Assembly: GCA_035626395.1 (NCBI GenBank)
Contig: DASPNR010000007.1
Coordinates: 229,012-293,011, forward strand
Reading direction: 5' to 3'
DNA: 64,000 nt
Source of the DNA: Candidatus Limnocylindrales bacterium
Lineage (GTDB): Bacteria > Desulfobacterota > Binatia > UBA1149 > CAITLU01
Below, in pieces: positions 1 through 9,224 of the stretch (within the stretch, counting starts at the first letter, position 1; each line of letters starts with the position of its first letter). The translations under genes and the position numbers were made by a program. The notes under the pieces were generated by a model. The model had not been told where the DNA came from. It searched no databases and saw nothing but the letters and a program-made list of their open reading frames with translations.

Positions 1-151
1 CGCGCAAGGGCAGGTGCATAGCCCTTCCGCCTCGGCATGGGAAGCCGCTACCGCACCAGCCAGCGACATCTTCTGCAAAGCTTGTCCACGGCGGACGCGC
101 ACGGTGCTCTGCGCTCATGGCTCGCGCCGGCGCGGGACGCGCCGCAGCGGT
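1..151. other. dnaA downstream flank, no gene recognised
   Basis: The 151 bases that follow the dnaA stop codon on the minus strand contain no recognisable dnaN start. A short minus-strand frame opens at about 116 and runs off the window edge, but it resembles nothing I know. TTGTCCACG at 82-90 matches the DnaA box TTATCCACA at seven of nine positions, so this flank could belong to an origin that continues to the left. One degenerate site is weak evidence. Confidence 0.25.
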
Positions 152-1534
152 TCAGACGCAGCCGATCCGCTTGCTGACGGTGTCCAGAAGAAGACGGAAG
201 CGTGCATCCTCGCGACGTCGGCGCTCCACGGACTGGCAGGCATGAATGACCGTCGAATGATCACGGCCGCCGAGGTGGTTGCCGATCGCAGGATAGGACG
301 CGCCGCCGAACTGTCGCATCAGGTACATCGCGACCTGTCGCGCTTCTGCAATTTTCTTGGTGCGCCGTCTCGCTTTGAGATCACCGGCGCGCAACCCGAA
401 GTGAGAGGCGACGCCCTTCTCGACGGCGTCGAGAGTGATGACGCGTGCCTCCTCCGGATAGATGCCGGCCAGGAGCTCGGAGGCCAGCTGTCGGTCCAGG
501 AGCCGCCCGTTGAGCGATGCATGGGCGCTGATGCGCGTCAGCGCGCCCTCCAGATCGCGAATGTTGGTGTCGACCTTGCCGGCAATGAATGCCGCGACGT
601 CCATCGGCAGCTCGACGCCTTCGGCGCGCGCCTTGCGCTCCAGAATCGCGATGCGGGTTTCGACGTCGGGCGTTTGGATGTCGGCGACGAGCCCCCAACC
701 GAAACGGTTGCAGAGACGCTCCTCGACTCCTTGCAGCTCGTTCGGGAACTTGTCGCAGGTCAGAACGATCTGGCGGCCGCTTTCGTAGAGCGCGTTGAAG
801 ACGTGGAAGAACTCTTCCTGGGTCCGTTCGCGCCCGGCCAGGAACTGGACGTCATCGATGATGAGCAGATCGACGCGGCGCAGCCTGTTCTTGAACGCGG
901 GCGCCTTGTTGCGCGCGATCGCCTCGATCAGCTGGTTGGTGAAGTGGTCGGCCGACAGGAACAGGACGCGCGCGTCTGCATCGTTGGCCAGGACGGCATG
1001 CCCGATTGCGTTGGCGAGGTGCGTCTTGCCGAGGCCTACGCCTCCGTAGAGAAAAAACGGGTTGTACAGAGTGCCCGGCTGCTGCGCCACGGCCATGGCT
1101 GCCGCCCGGGCGAACTGGTTGCTGGGCCCGATGACGAAGTTCTCGAAGTCGTAACGGTCGATGAGCCCGCTCGGATTGGAGCTGCGCTTGAGCGTGATGC
1201 GCTTGCTCTTGTCGTCGGCATACTCCTTGAAGAGCTCGCCCTGCTGACCGCTGCCATCCCACGTGAACGTGAACGTGGTTTCCTTTCCATGCGCCTCGAC
1301 CCAGGCGGTAGTGAGGAGCTCGAGGTAGTTCTCCTCCAGCCAGGATGCGAACAGCCGATTGGGGACGGAGATTTCGAGGTTCTCCCCGCTGAGAGAGACC
1401 GGAACCAGCGGCCGGATCCAGCTCTCGAACTCATCGTGGTCCAGTTGCCGACGAAGCGAGCTAACAGCCCGATTCCAAACGTCTTCCAACTGGCTACGTG
1501 AAGGAATCTGCACCTTGCATCCCGCCGGTTGCAC
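152..1534 (-). CDS. dnaA: Chromosomal replication initiator DnaA
   Basis: DnaA is the AAA+ ATPase that binds DnaA boxes and opens the chromosomal origin. The 460-residue product has normal length and domain order: an N-terminal domain I with the WIRPL motif near residue 40, a short linker, an AAA+ core with Walker A GGVGLGKT (164-171) and Walker B LLIIDD (about 223-228), and a C-terminal domain IV with the DNA-binding signature RDHSTVIHA near residue 430. The longest frame starts with GTG at 1534. A second GTG at 1513 would leave a domain I start closer to that of E. coli DnaA, so the start is uncertain by seven codons. Two DnaA-box-like 9-mers lie immediately upstream, which suggests autoregulation. 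Identification is very secure. Confidence 0.97.
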   Translation of the reverse strand: MQPAGCKVQIPSRSQLEDVWNRAVSSLRRQLDHDEFESWIRPLVPVSLSGENLEISVPNRLFASWLEENYLELLTTAWVEAHGKETTFTFTWDGSGQQGELFKEYADDKSKRITLKRSSNPSGLIDRYDFENFVIGPSNQFARAAAMAVAQQPGTLYNPFFLYGGVGLGKTHLANAIGHAVLANDADARVLFLSADHFTNQLIEAIARNKAPAFKNRLRRVDLLIIDDVQFLAGRERTQEEFFHVFNALYESGRQIVLTCDKFPNELQGVEERLCNRFGWGLVADIQTPDVETRIAILERKARAEGVELPMDVAAFIAGKVDTNIRDLEGALTRISAHASLNGRLLDRQLASELLAGIYPEEARVITLDAVEKGVASHFGLRAGDLKARRRTKKIAEARQVAMYLMRQFGGASYPAIGNHLGGRDHSTVIHACQSVERRRREDARFRLLLDTVSKRIGCV

Positions 1535-1811
1535 ACAGCTTTATCGACAGGTGTGGATAGCCAACGCCCGCGATGCTGCTCATTGCTTCGGATGATCGCC
1601 TCGGCGGTCCAATTTGCCGAGCCAGGGGAAGCTCGGCATCCATGCGGTTCTTACGAATCCGCCCCGCGTCGACAGAGGCGCTGTGTAATGTTTCGAAAAG
1701 CGTGATGCAAGGGATGCGAATGGAATTTTCGTAACGCCGCGAGATAACGACGTGTTGCCGGTGCATGCGCGTTGCGTGCGACGCTTACGAAGCAAGGGTG
1801 ATCGAAAACCG
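1535..1811. promoter_or_regulatory. dnaA-hemL divergent region with DnaA boxes
   Basis: This 277-base gap separates the divergent dnaA and hemL genes and must hold both promoters. TTATCGACA at 1541-1549 and TGTGGATAG at 1552-1560 (the reverse strand reads CTATCCACA) each differ from the DnaA box TTATCCACA at one position and are arranged as an inverted pair three bases apart, just before the dnaA start. This pattern fits DnaA autoregulation. The segment around 1685-1750 is less GC-rich than its surroundings. I found only two good boxes, so calling this the complete oriC would be speculative. Confidence 0.6.
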
Positions 1812-3086
1812 ATGCACGAAGACAAGCAGACATCGGAGATGTTGTTCGCGCGTGCACGCCGCGTGATTCCCGGCGGCGTCAATTCACCGGTTCGTGCGTG
1901 GTCATCGGTCGGTGGCGCGCCGCGCTTCGTCGCGCGCGCGAATGGATCACGCATCATCGATGTCGATGGACGCGAGTACATAGATTATGTCGGCTCGTGG
2001 GGCCCGATGATTCTCGGGCACGCCGATCCCGACGTGCGCGACGCCATCGTTCGTGCGCTCGACGACGGCACCAGCTTCGGCGCCGCGACGGCGTTGGAAG
2101 TGCGATTTGCCGAAGAGATCTGCGCGCGATTTGTATCGATCGAGCAGGTTCGCCTGGTCAGCTCGGGGACCGAAGCCACGATGAGCGCGCTGCGGCTGGC
2201 TCGCGCAGCCACGGGCCGCGACGCGATCATCAAATTCGCCGGCTGTTATCACGGACATAGCGATTCGCTGCTGGTGCGCGCGGGGTCGGGCGCCACCACC
2301 CACGGCGTTCCCGACAGCCCCGGAGTGCCTGCGCAGATCAGCAGCCTTACCCGCGTCGCTCGCTACAACGATCTGGAATCGGTGCGTCGGGTTTGCGATC
2401 GCGAGGTGGCGGCAATCATCGTCGAGCCGGTTGCCGGCAACATGGGCGTCGTTCCCGCCAAAAGCGACTTCATCGAAGGTCTGCGCGCCATCGCCGACGA
2501 AGTCGGCGCGCTGCTGATCTTTGACGAAGTCATCAGCGGCCTACGATTGGGGCCGGCGGGCTTCCAGAGCTGCAGTGAGGTACGGCCCGACCTCACCTGC
2601 CTCGGCAAGATCGCCGGAGGTGGATTGCCGTTGGCCGCGTACGGCGGGCGCGCGGATCTGATGCAGCAGATCAGCCCGGCCGGACCCGTCTATCAAGCCG
2701 GCACACTGTCCGGGAACCCGCTCGCCGTCGCCGCCGGTCTTGCAACGCTGCGCCAGTTGACGCCGCAAGTCTACGAAGAGCTCGAGCAGCGATCGGCAAA
2801 GCTCGAAGCGGCTTTGCGTGGCGCGCTCGGCACCCGCGCCGGCTGCGTGCAACGCGTCGGGTCGATCATGACTCTGTTCTTCGGTCCCGACCGCGTCGAG
2901 AACTACGACCAGGCGCTGACCTGCGACACCGAGCGGTTTGGCAGGTTCTTCGCCGCTCTCATCGACGAAGGCATCTGGGCGGCGCCGTCGCAGTTCGAGG
3001 CATGGTTCGTATCGCGAGCCCACAGCGACGAGGACCTCGAGCGGACGGCAGCGGCGGCCGCGCGCGCCATGGCCGCGACCGACTGA
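1812..3086 (+). CDS. hemL: Glutamate-1-semialdehyde 2,1-aminomutase
   Basis: HemL converts glutamate-1-semialdehyde to 5-aminolevulinate in the C5 route of tetrapyrrole synthesis, using PLP/PMP in the cytoplasm. The 424-residue product shows the family N-terminus PGGVNSPVRA, the SSGTEATMSA cofactor-phosphate loop, CYHGHSD, the PLP-contact aspartate in FDEVISG, the PLP lysine in LGKIAGGGLP, and the LSGNPLA motif. The frame is open further upstream to 1752, but the ATG at 1812 follows an AAGG element and matches the usual family start. It lies divergent from dnaA and only five bases before the atp membrane genes. Length and motifs are standard, and the aminomutase function is well supported. 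Confidence 0.95.
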   Translation: MHEDKQTSEMLFARARRVIPGGVNSPVRAWSSVGGAPRFVARANGSRIIDVDGREYIDYVGSWGPMILGHADPDVRDAIVRALDDGTSFGAATALEVRFAEEICARFVSIEQVRLVSSGTEATMSALRLARAATGRDAIIKFAGCYHGHSDSLLVRAGSGATTHGVPDSPGVPAQISSLTRVARYNDLESVRRVCDREVAAIIVEPVAGNMGVVPAKSDFIEGLRAIADEVGALLIFDEVISGLRLGPAGFQSCSEVRPDLTCLGKIAGGGLPLAAYGGRADLMQQISPAGPVYQAGTLSGNPLAVAAGLATLRQLTPQVYEELEQRSAKLEAALRGALGTRAGCVQRVGSIMTLFFGPDRVENYDQALTCDTERFGRFFAALIDEGIWAAPSQFEAWFVSRAHSDEDLERTAAAAARAMAATD

Positions 3087-3091
3087 CGACG

Positions 3092-3331
3092 ATGGCAGCC
3101 ATGCGTGGAAACGGCGACGGCCCCGAGCGCAAACGTGCGGCCTACCAGGCGATGGCGGTTGCCTGGAGCCTCGGGTGGCCGATCGCAGCGGGGGTCCTGA
3201 TCGGATCGTGGCTGGACGGCTACTTCGACACCTCGCCGCTGTTCATCCTGGTGTTCGGCCTCGGGGCGTTGGCCGCGGCGGTCCGGCAGCTGATCGCCAT
3301 CGGCACCGGCGCGCCGCGCGACCGCCGCTGA
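3092..3331 (+). CDS. AtpZ/AtpI-like small membrane protein
   Basis: This 79-residue protein has a polar N-terminus rich in Arg and Lys and two hydrophobic helices (roughly residues 20-40 and 49-70) joined by a short GSWLDGYF turn. That is the layout of the AtpZ/AtpI-like family (F0F1-ATPase-associated small membrane proteins, linked to assembly or to Mg/Ca handling). ATG at 3092 begins five bases after the hemL stop; a second in-frame ATG at 3101 is possible. Its stop overlaps the next gene as TGATG. Position at the head of an atpB-atpE block supports the assignment; the biochemical role is inferred from the family only. Confidence 0.75.
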   Translation: MAAMRGNGDGPERKRAAYQAMAVAWSLGWPIAAGVLIGSWLDGYFDTSPLFILVFGLGALAAAVRQLIAIGTGAPRDRR

Positions 3332-3738
3332 TGCAGCGCCGCGCCGATCTCACGCGCATTGCAGTGGTGGCGGCCGCGTTGGCAGCGGTCGTTTCCGCGG
3401 CGGGGGCCGTCACCGGAATCGGCTCTGCCGCCGGCATCGCGCTCGGCGCAGCGTTCGCGCTGGCCAATTTTTATTTGCTTCGGTTGCTGGTTTCGCGCCT
3501 TATTACGCCCGCCGCCAGCGGGAAAGTGACGGTTTTCCTGCTCGTTGCGAAATTTTTTCTGCTGCTCGCGCTGCTCGCCGCCGTCTTCTATCAGGTGCCC
3601 GTCGCCCCCCTCTCGTTCGCGGTCGGCGCCAGCACTTTGGTGGTCGCGATCGTCGTCGAGGGGACGCTTCTCGGCGCGCCCATCGCTGCCGACGACAGCG
3701 ATGCCGCTCGAGACAGCGACGCAGCCGAAGGCCGCTGA
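3331..3738 (+). CDS. atpI: ATP synthase subunit I-like membrane protein
   Basis: The 135-residue product has four hydrophobic segments (about residues 10-27, 32-52, 65-88 and 94-112) followed by an acidic tail rich in Asp and Ala. Size, topology and position directly upstream of atpB match subunit I, a chaperone-like factor reported to help assemble the c-ring in several bacteria. The start codon overlaps the previous stop by one base, so translation is probably coupled. Sequence conservation in this family is low; the call rests on topology and context more than on motifs. Confidence 0.75.
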   Translation: MQRRADLTRIAVVAAALAAVVSAAGAVTGIGSAAGIALGAAFALANFYLLRLLVSRLITPAASGKVTVFLLVAKFFLLLALLAAVFYQVPVAPLSFAVGASTLVVAIVVEGTLLGAPIAADDSDAARDSDAAEGR

Positions 3739-3753
3739 GGCTCAGAGGACCCG

Positions 3754-4527
3754 ATGGAGCATCATCCGATCACGTGGCACAGCCTGATCCCGGGCATCAA
3801 CGCGATTCCCGGGCACACCTTCCATGCCCTGTTCGCCATGGTGATCCTGATTGCCTGGGCGTGGCGCGCCAACCATCAGCTTGCCGCGGCGCGTGCCGCC
3901 GGAACGCACCTGGTTCCCGACAGCAGGCTGAGCGCGCGCAACCTCGCCGAGATCTTCGTCGGTGCGATGAAGTCGATGGTCGACGGCGTGCTCGCCGACC
4001 GCGGCCGGCCCTACATCGCGCTGTTCGGCAGCTTCTTCATTTTCATCCTGATCGCCAACCTGCTCGGTCTGCTGCCGGGGTTCTCTCCGCCCACCAGCAA
4101 CTTCAACATCACGTTCGCGATGGGCGTGGCCTCCTTCATCGGCTTCAACGTCATCGGCATCCGGACGCAGGGGATCGTCAACTACGCCAAACACTTCGTG
4201 GGCCCGGTCTGGTGGCTCGGCGTCCTCATGGTGCCGCTCGAGCTGATCGACAACGCCGTGCGTCCCGTTTCGCTCGGCCTCCGACTCTTCGGCAACATGA
4301 CCGGCGACCACCTGGTGCTCGAGATCTTCACCGACCTGACCAAGCTGGTCATTCCGGTGATCTTCTACTTCCTGGGCGCCTTCGTCTCGCTCATTCAGGC
4401 TTTCGTGTTCACGCTTCTCAGCATCATCTACGTCTCGCTGGCCATGGGCCACGGCGACCACGACGATCATGGCCATGGCCATGGGAACGCTCACGGCGAT
4501 GCCCATATGGCGCCGGCGCATCACTGA
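3754..4527 (+). CDS. atpB: ATP synthase F0 subunit a
   Basis: Subunit a forms the proton half-channels of the F0 motor next to the c-ring in the cytoplasmic membrane. The 257-residue protein has five to six transmembrane helices. It contains the family signature with the essential arginine in [12 protein letters not shown], preceded by [15 protein letters not shown], and a penultimate helix [19 protein letters not shown]. An unusual feature is a His/Asp/Gly-rich C-terminal tail of about 25 residues (after residue 231) that could bind metal or be a lineage-specific extension. It is 15 bases after atpI and about 100 bases before atpE. Identification is secure; coupling to protons rather than sodium is the default reading. 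Confidence 0.96.
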   Translation: MEHHPITWHSLIPGINAIPGHTFHALFAMVILIAWAWRANHQLAAARAAGTHLVPDSRLSARNLAEIFVGAMKSMVDGVLADRGRPYIALFGSFFIFILIANLLGLLPGFSPPTSNFNITFAMGVASFIGFNVIGIRTQGIVNYAKHFVGPVWWLGVLMVPLELIDNAVRPVSLGLRLFGNMTGDHLVLEIFTDLTKLVIPVIFYFLGAFVSLIQAFVFTLLSIIYVSLAMGHGDHDDHGHGHGNAHGDAHMAPAHH

Positions 4528-4631
4528 GGGCCGACGGACACGCACGATCTCGCACCGCTCGCCGTTGTGGAAGAGGAAGAGGATGCGGTGACAGGCGAAA
4601 CAGAAACGGTGTGGGGAAAATGGAGACAACG

Positions 4632-4982
4632 ATGAAGAGGATCAAGACGTTTCTGATGACGACGGCTGGCGCCTTGCTGGCGAGCCCGCTGCTCGCGTCG
4701 ATCGCACAGGCGCAGGATCACGGCGATGCGGCGGTTGCCGCAGCGGCCGGCGCCGGCGCGGCCGGCATGATCGGTATTGGCGCAGGCATCGCCATTGCCG
4801 GCGCGGCCTTCGGCTGCGCGCTCGGCCAGGGCCGGGCGGTGGCTTCGGCCATGGAGTCGATCGGCCGCAACCCCAACTCGGCCGACCGCATCCAGACCCC
4901 AATGATCATCGGTCTGGCCATGATCGAGGCCCTCGCGATCTACGCTCTGGTCATCGCGTTCTTCCTGCAGGGCAAGATCTGA
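4632..4982 (+). CDS. atpE: ATP synthase F0 subunit c with leader
   Basis: Subunit c builds the rotating ring of F0. The protein (116 residues from ATG 4632; ATG 4620 would add four) has an N-terminal leader of about 28 residues ending LASIAQAQ that looks like a cleavable signal peptide. It is followed by the usual two-helix hairpin: [14 protein letters not shown] to [19 protein letters not shown], and [17 protein letters not shown]. The ion-binding glutamate is in AMIEALAIY, with a Gln in LGQG and a Tyr two residues after the Leu-Ala that follow the Glu; the serine used for sodium ligation in Ilyobacter is replaced by Ala, favouring protons. A leader on subunit c is known in some bacteria but not in E. 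coli. No atpF or F1 genes follow. Confidence 0.95.
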   Translation: MKRIKTFLMTTAGALLASPLLASIAQAQDHGDAAVAAAAGAGAAGMIGIGAGIAIAGAAFGCALGQGRAVASAMESIGRNPNSADRIQTPMIIGLAMIEALAIYALVIAFFLQGKI

Positions 4983-5040
4983 TTGCCCGGCGCCGTCGCG
5001 GCCCGGCAGAGCCGACATCGCCGGCGCCCGTCCATCTGCC

Positions 5041-5076
5041 GCGGGAGGTCCTGATCGGGCCTCCCGCGCTTTTTTT
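5041..5076 (+). terminator. Rho-independent terminator after atpE
   Basis: GCGGGAGG (5041-5048) pairs perfectly with CCTCCCGC (5060-5067), with three further possible pairs inside and a five-base loop. A GC step and a run of seven T residues (5070-5076) follow. It lies 58 bases after the atpE stop and twelve bases before the next start, closing the atp membrane-sector operon. Confidence 0.85.
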
Positions 5077-5087
5077 GAGGTGACGCC

Positions 5088-5561
5088 ATGACCGCCGACC
5101 CCACCACCGCCCTTCGCGACTTCAAGCGCGAGTGCCTGCTCGACGAGCACCGCTCGCTGTCCTCGTTCGTCGAGAAGGAGATCGTGATGACCACCGTGAC
5201 CAAGATGGTCACGATCTTGGCGTGGCTGCTTGGTGTGATGGTCGCTGCGCGCAGCGACGACAGCGCCGCGCTGCTTCCGCCAGTGGCGATCGCCGTGCTG
5301 GCGTTCTGGTCGGTCGATGCCCTGTACGCATACTACGGGGTCATCTACAAGATGCGGCGCCTGCGCGTGCGCGAGTGGCTCGAACTGCTGCCGCGCGCCA
5401 ACGAGACCGAGCTGGCCGCGTGCCGGACGCCGGCCAATCCGTTCGACGGCCTCTCGCGAGATGAGAAGCTCGGAGCTCTGACGTCGACGGTGGCGAGCCC
5501 GGCTGTATCGGGCCTGTACCTGGCTCTGCTGTTGTTGCTGCTGCTGCAGCTCGCGCTGTGA
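5088..5561 (+). CDS. Hypothetical membrane protein, three TM segments
   Basis: I do not recognise this 157-residue protein. After an acidic soluble start of about 35 residues there are two hydrophobic segments (about 38-55 and 63-83), a basic/amphipathic stretch with RMRRLRVREWLELLPR-type composition, and a C-terminal helix made mostly of Leu and Ala. GAGG lies seven bases upstream of ATG 5088 and makes the start convincing. It sits immediately downstream of the atpE terminator, so it has its own promoter or depends on read-through, and it converges on pyrE with a ten-base gap. No enzymatic motif is visible. Confidence 0.7.
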   Translation: MTADPTTALRDFKRECLLDEHRSLSSFVEKEIVMTTVTKMVTILAWLLGVMVAARSDDSAALLPPVAIAVLAFWSVDALYAYYGVIYKMRRLRVREWLELLPRANETELAACRTPANPFDGLSRDEKLGALTSTVASPAVSGLYLALLLLLLLQLAL

Positions 5562-5571
5562 GCGGCCGCAA

Positions 5572-6129
5572 CTAGCCCGCCGCCGCTACGATCTGCTCGC
5601 GCGTCGTCAGAGCCTCGACGCGCGCACCGCGTGCAGCCAGCCGCTCCAGCCCGTCCTCCTCCTGCCGGTCGACGACCGTGACGATGAGAGAGACCTTGCC
5701 GCCTGCGGCCTCGACCGCATCGATGGCGGCCAGCGTCGAACCGCCGGTGGTCACGACGTCCTCGAGCAGCGCGATCCTGGCGTCGGGGCGGAAGCGTCCG
5801 TCCAGGCGCTGCGCAGTGCCGTGGTCCTTGACATCCTTCCGCACGAAGAAGCCATCGAGGGCATAGCCACGAGCGGCGGCAGCCGACAAAGCAACGCTGA
5901 CAAGTGGTACCGCACCGACGGCCATCCCACCGACCAGCGTGATCCCGTCAGCGATCAGACGGTCGCAGAGAAGCTCACCGACGACTCGGGCACCTTCGGC
6001 GCGGAAAACGGTCTGCTTCACGTCGACGTAGAAGTCGCTCTCGCGTCCGGAAGCCAGGCGAAAGCGGCCCTTCCTGTACGAGAGCTGAGCGATCAGTCGC
6101 GGCAGCGATGCGGCGTCGATGCTGCTCAT
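5572..6129 (-). CDS. pyrE: Orotate phosphoribosyltransferase
   Basis: PyrE joins orotate to PRPP to make orotidine 5'-phosphate in pyrimidine synthesis. The 185-residue product has the family N-terminus (SYRKGRFRLASGRESDFYVD), the VGGMAVGAVPL segment, the catalytic-loop lysines in RKDVKDHG, and the PRPP-binding signature LLEDVVTTGGSTLAA with its two acidic residues. The open frame extends upstream, but ATG 6129 gives the normal length and overlaps the upstream hydrolase stop as ATGA, so the two are probably translationally coupled. The gene converges with the small membrane protein at 5088-5561. Confidence 0.95.
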   Translation of the reverse strand: MSSIDAASLPRLIAQLSYRKGRFRLASGRESDFYVDVKQTVFRAEGARVVGELLCDRLIADGITLVGGMAVGAVPLVSVALSAAAARGYALDGFFVRKDVKDHGTAQRLDGRFRPDARIALLEDVVTTGGSTLAAIDAVEAAGGKVSLIVTVVDRQEEDGLERLAARGARVEALTTREQIVAAAG

Positions 6130-7019
6130 TCGCCGACGCCCAGGAAGCTTTCCAGGTGGCCCATGAAGACCTCGAATCGATCGTGATGCACCCAGTGGCC
6201 GGCCTTCTCGACCTCGGCGTAGGTGTAGTCGTGGAAGAAGGCGGCGCGGCCGTCTTCGACAGGGTTGGATGCCCAGCTTTCGGCGCCGCGCACCAGCAGC
6301 ACCGGGCAGCGGATGCGGTCCCACAGCCGCTGCACGCCTTCGACATCGTAGCGATAGGGGCCCCACGCGCGGACGTAATTGTCGAACTTCCAGGTGTAGT
6401 TGCCGTTCTCCAGGCGCATGACGCCGTGGATCGTCAGATGCTTGGCCATCGCCGCCGACAGGTGCGGGTTGGCCTCGCGCATGCGCGCTTCGGCTTCGGC
6501 CAGCGTGGAGTACTCGCGCGGCTTGCGCCCGGGCAGGCTCTGCATCGTCTTGATCCAGTCCTGCATGCGCTCCTCGATCGGCTTGCTCTGCACGTCCTTG
6601 ATGAGCTGCGGCGGCGGCCCGAGACCTTCGATGGCGCAGACCTTGACGAGGTTGTCGGGGTAGATGCCGGCGTAGTGGAGGACGATGGCGCCGCCGAGCG
6701 AATGCCCGACCAGCGTCACCGGCGTCTCCTCGACGTGCCGCAGGAGCTGCGCCAGATCCAGGACGTACTCGGGCATTCCGTACTGCGAGCCCACGGCCCA
6801 GGCGGAGTCGCCATGGCCGCGAAGATCAGGCGCGATGACGTGGTAGTGGCGGCGCAGCCGCTGCGCGACGAAATCCCAGTTGCGGCAGTGGTCCTGCCCG
6901 CCGTGGACCAGCACCAGCAGCGGCTTGCCCTCGCTGCCGTAGTCGACGTAGTGCAGGCGCAGCCGCTGGGAGAAGAACGAATGCGAAGTCGGTCCCATGC
7001 CGCCGGCTGCCTCTGTCAT
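6126..7019 (-). CDS. Alpha/beta-fold hydrolase
   Basis: This 297-residue protein belongs to the alpha/beta hydrolase superfamily. Visible elements are the oxyanion-side HGGQDH motif near residue 40, DLRGHGDS, the nucleophile elbow GHSLGG (near residue 108), a cap region of about 90 residues, and the catalytic histidine in EKAGHWVHHD near the C-terminus. Substrate cannot be read from sequence; esters, lactones or haloalkane-like substrates are possible. It ends in an ATGA overlap with pyrE and starts seven bases before the stop of the upstream acyl-CoA dehydrogenase, so the three genes form one leftward operon. Confidence 0.88.
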   Translation of the reverse strand: MTEAAGGMGPTSHSFFSQRLRLHYVDYGSEGKPLLVLVHGGQDHCRNWDFVAQRLRRHYHVIAPDLRGHGDSAWAVGSQYGMPEYVLDLAQLLRHVEETPVTLVGHSLGGAIVLHYAGIYPDNLVKVCAIEGLGPPPQLIKDVQSKPIEERMQDWIKTMQSLPGRKPREYSTLAEAEARMREANPHLSAAMAKHLTIHGVMRLENGNYTWKFDNYVRAWGPYRYDVEGVQRLWDRIRCPVLLVRGAESWASNPVEDGRAAFFHDYTYAEVEKAGHWVHHDRFEVFMGHLESFLGVGE

Positions 7020-7026
7020 GGCTTCC

Positions 7027-8169
<1,143 letters not shown>

Positions 8170-8302
8170 GATGCGGGATGGCCTCCTTGCAGCCGCCGGC
8201 CATGTAGGCCGAAAATCCCACCGTGTCCATTTTCGCGTTCGTGATGGAAGTTGCGACGGCGCCCGCTTACGCTCGCGCCGCCGGGACGAGTGCGGCAGCG
8301 AC

Positions 8303-9208
8303 ATGAGCCCCACCCGAAGAACGAATCTGCTCTTGCTGCTCGGCCTCGTCGCCGGCGCAGGGCTGGCCGCAGTGGGCATTCTGCGCGACGCTCACACGCA
8401 GCTGCCCACGGCCGCGACCGACGCCGTCGCGATCGTCAACGGGCGCGCCATTCCGCGCACGCGGCTGGAGCAGGCGCTGGCGCTCCTCGAGCGCGACCGG
8501 GAGCGGCCGGTGACGACGCAGGAGCGCCAGCGCGCTCTGGATCGCATCGTCGACGAGGAGCTGCTCGTGCAGAAGGCGCAGGAGCTCGGCATTCCCGAGT
8601 CCGACCGCAAGCTTCGCGCGGACATGGTAGCCGCGGTTCTCGACGCCGTTGCCGCGCAGTCGGACACCGAAGAGCTGCCCGACGAGCGCGAGCTGCGGCG
8701 CTTCTTCGAAGACAACCGCGCCGTCCTCGCTCCTCCGGCGCAGCTTCGCGTCGGCGTGGTGTTCGTATCGGCCGAACGCCATGCGGACGCTCGCGAACGC
8801 GCCGCCGCCGCCGCCGCTCGCCTTCGCGATGGCCTGCCGCTGCAAGATGTGCGCGCCGAGCTGGGCGATCCGCCGGCGCTGGAGGCGCCGGACTCTGCGT
8901 TGCCGCCATCTCGCCTGGCGGACTACATCGGCCCGACCGCAGCCACGCTCGTGCAGCAGATGTCCGTCGGCGACATCAGCGACCCCATCGGCGGCAGCGA
9001 CGGCTACCGCGTGGTCGTGCTGCTCGAGCGCCTCGCGCCACAGGCGGACTTCCAAACGATGCGCGAGCAGGCGCTGGCCGAATACAGGCGACGGCAACGC
9101 GAGGAGAGGGTGCGCCTCTATCTGGATGAGCTCCGGCGGCAGGCGCGCGTCGAAGTGACACGCGACGTCGTCGAAGGAGCCAAGGTCGGGCTTGGGCCAG
9201 GACGATGA
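8303..9208 (+). CDS. Periplasmic PpiC/SurA-type peptidyl-prolyl isomerase
   Basis: The 301-residue protein begins with MSPTRRTN and one hydrophobic anchor (about residues 8-28), so it is probably tethered to the inner membrane facing the periplasm. A SurA-like helical domain follows (IVNGRAIPRTRLEQAL, IVDEELLVQKAQELGI), then a parvulin/PpiC rotamase region around residues 140-270 (QLRVGVVFV, MSVGDISDPIGGSDGYRVV) and a basic C-terminal helix. It most likely helps fold outer-membrane or exported proteins. The next gene starts 17 bases after its stop, so the two are probably co-transcribed. Isomerase activity is inferred from the family. Confidence 0.85.
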   Translation: MSPTRRTNLLLLLGLVAGAGLAAVGILRDAHTQLPTAATDAVAIVNGRAIPRTRLEQALALLERDRERPVTTQERQRALDRIVDEELLVQKAQELGIPESDRKLRADMVAAVLDAVAAQSDTEELPDERELRRFFEDNRAVLAPPAQLRVGVVFVSAERHADARERAAAAAARLRDGLPLQDVRAELGDPPALEAPDSALPPSRLADYIGPTAATLVQQMSVGDISDPIGGSDGYRVVVLLERLAPQADFQTMREQALAEYRRRQREERVRLYLDELRRQARVEVTRDVVEGAKVGLGPGR

Positions 9209-9224
9209 CTTCCTCCAAGCAGCC

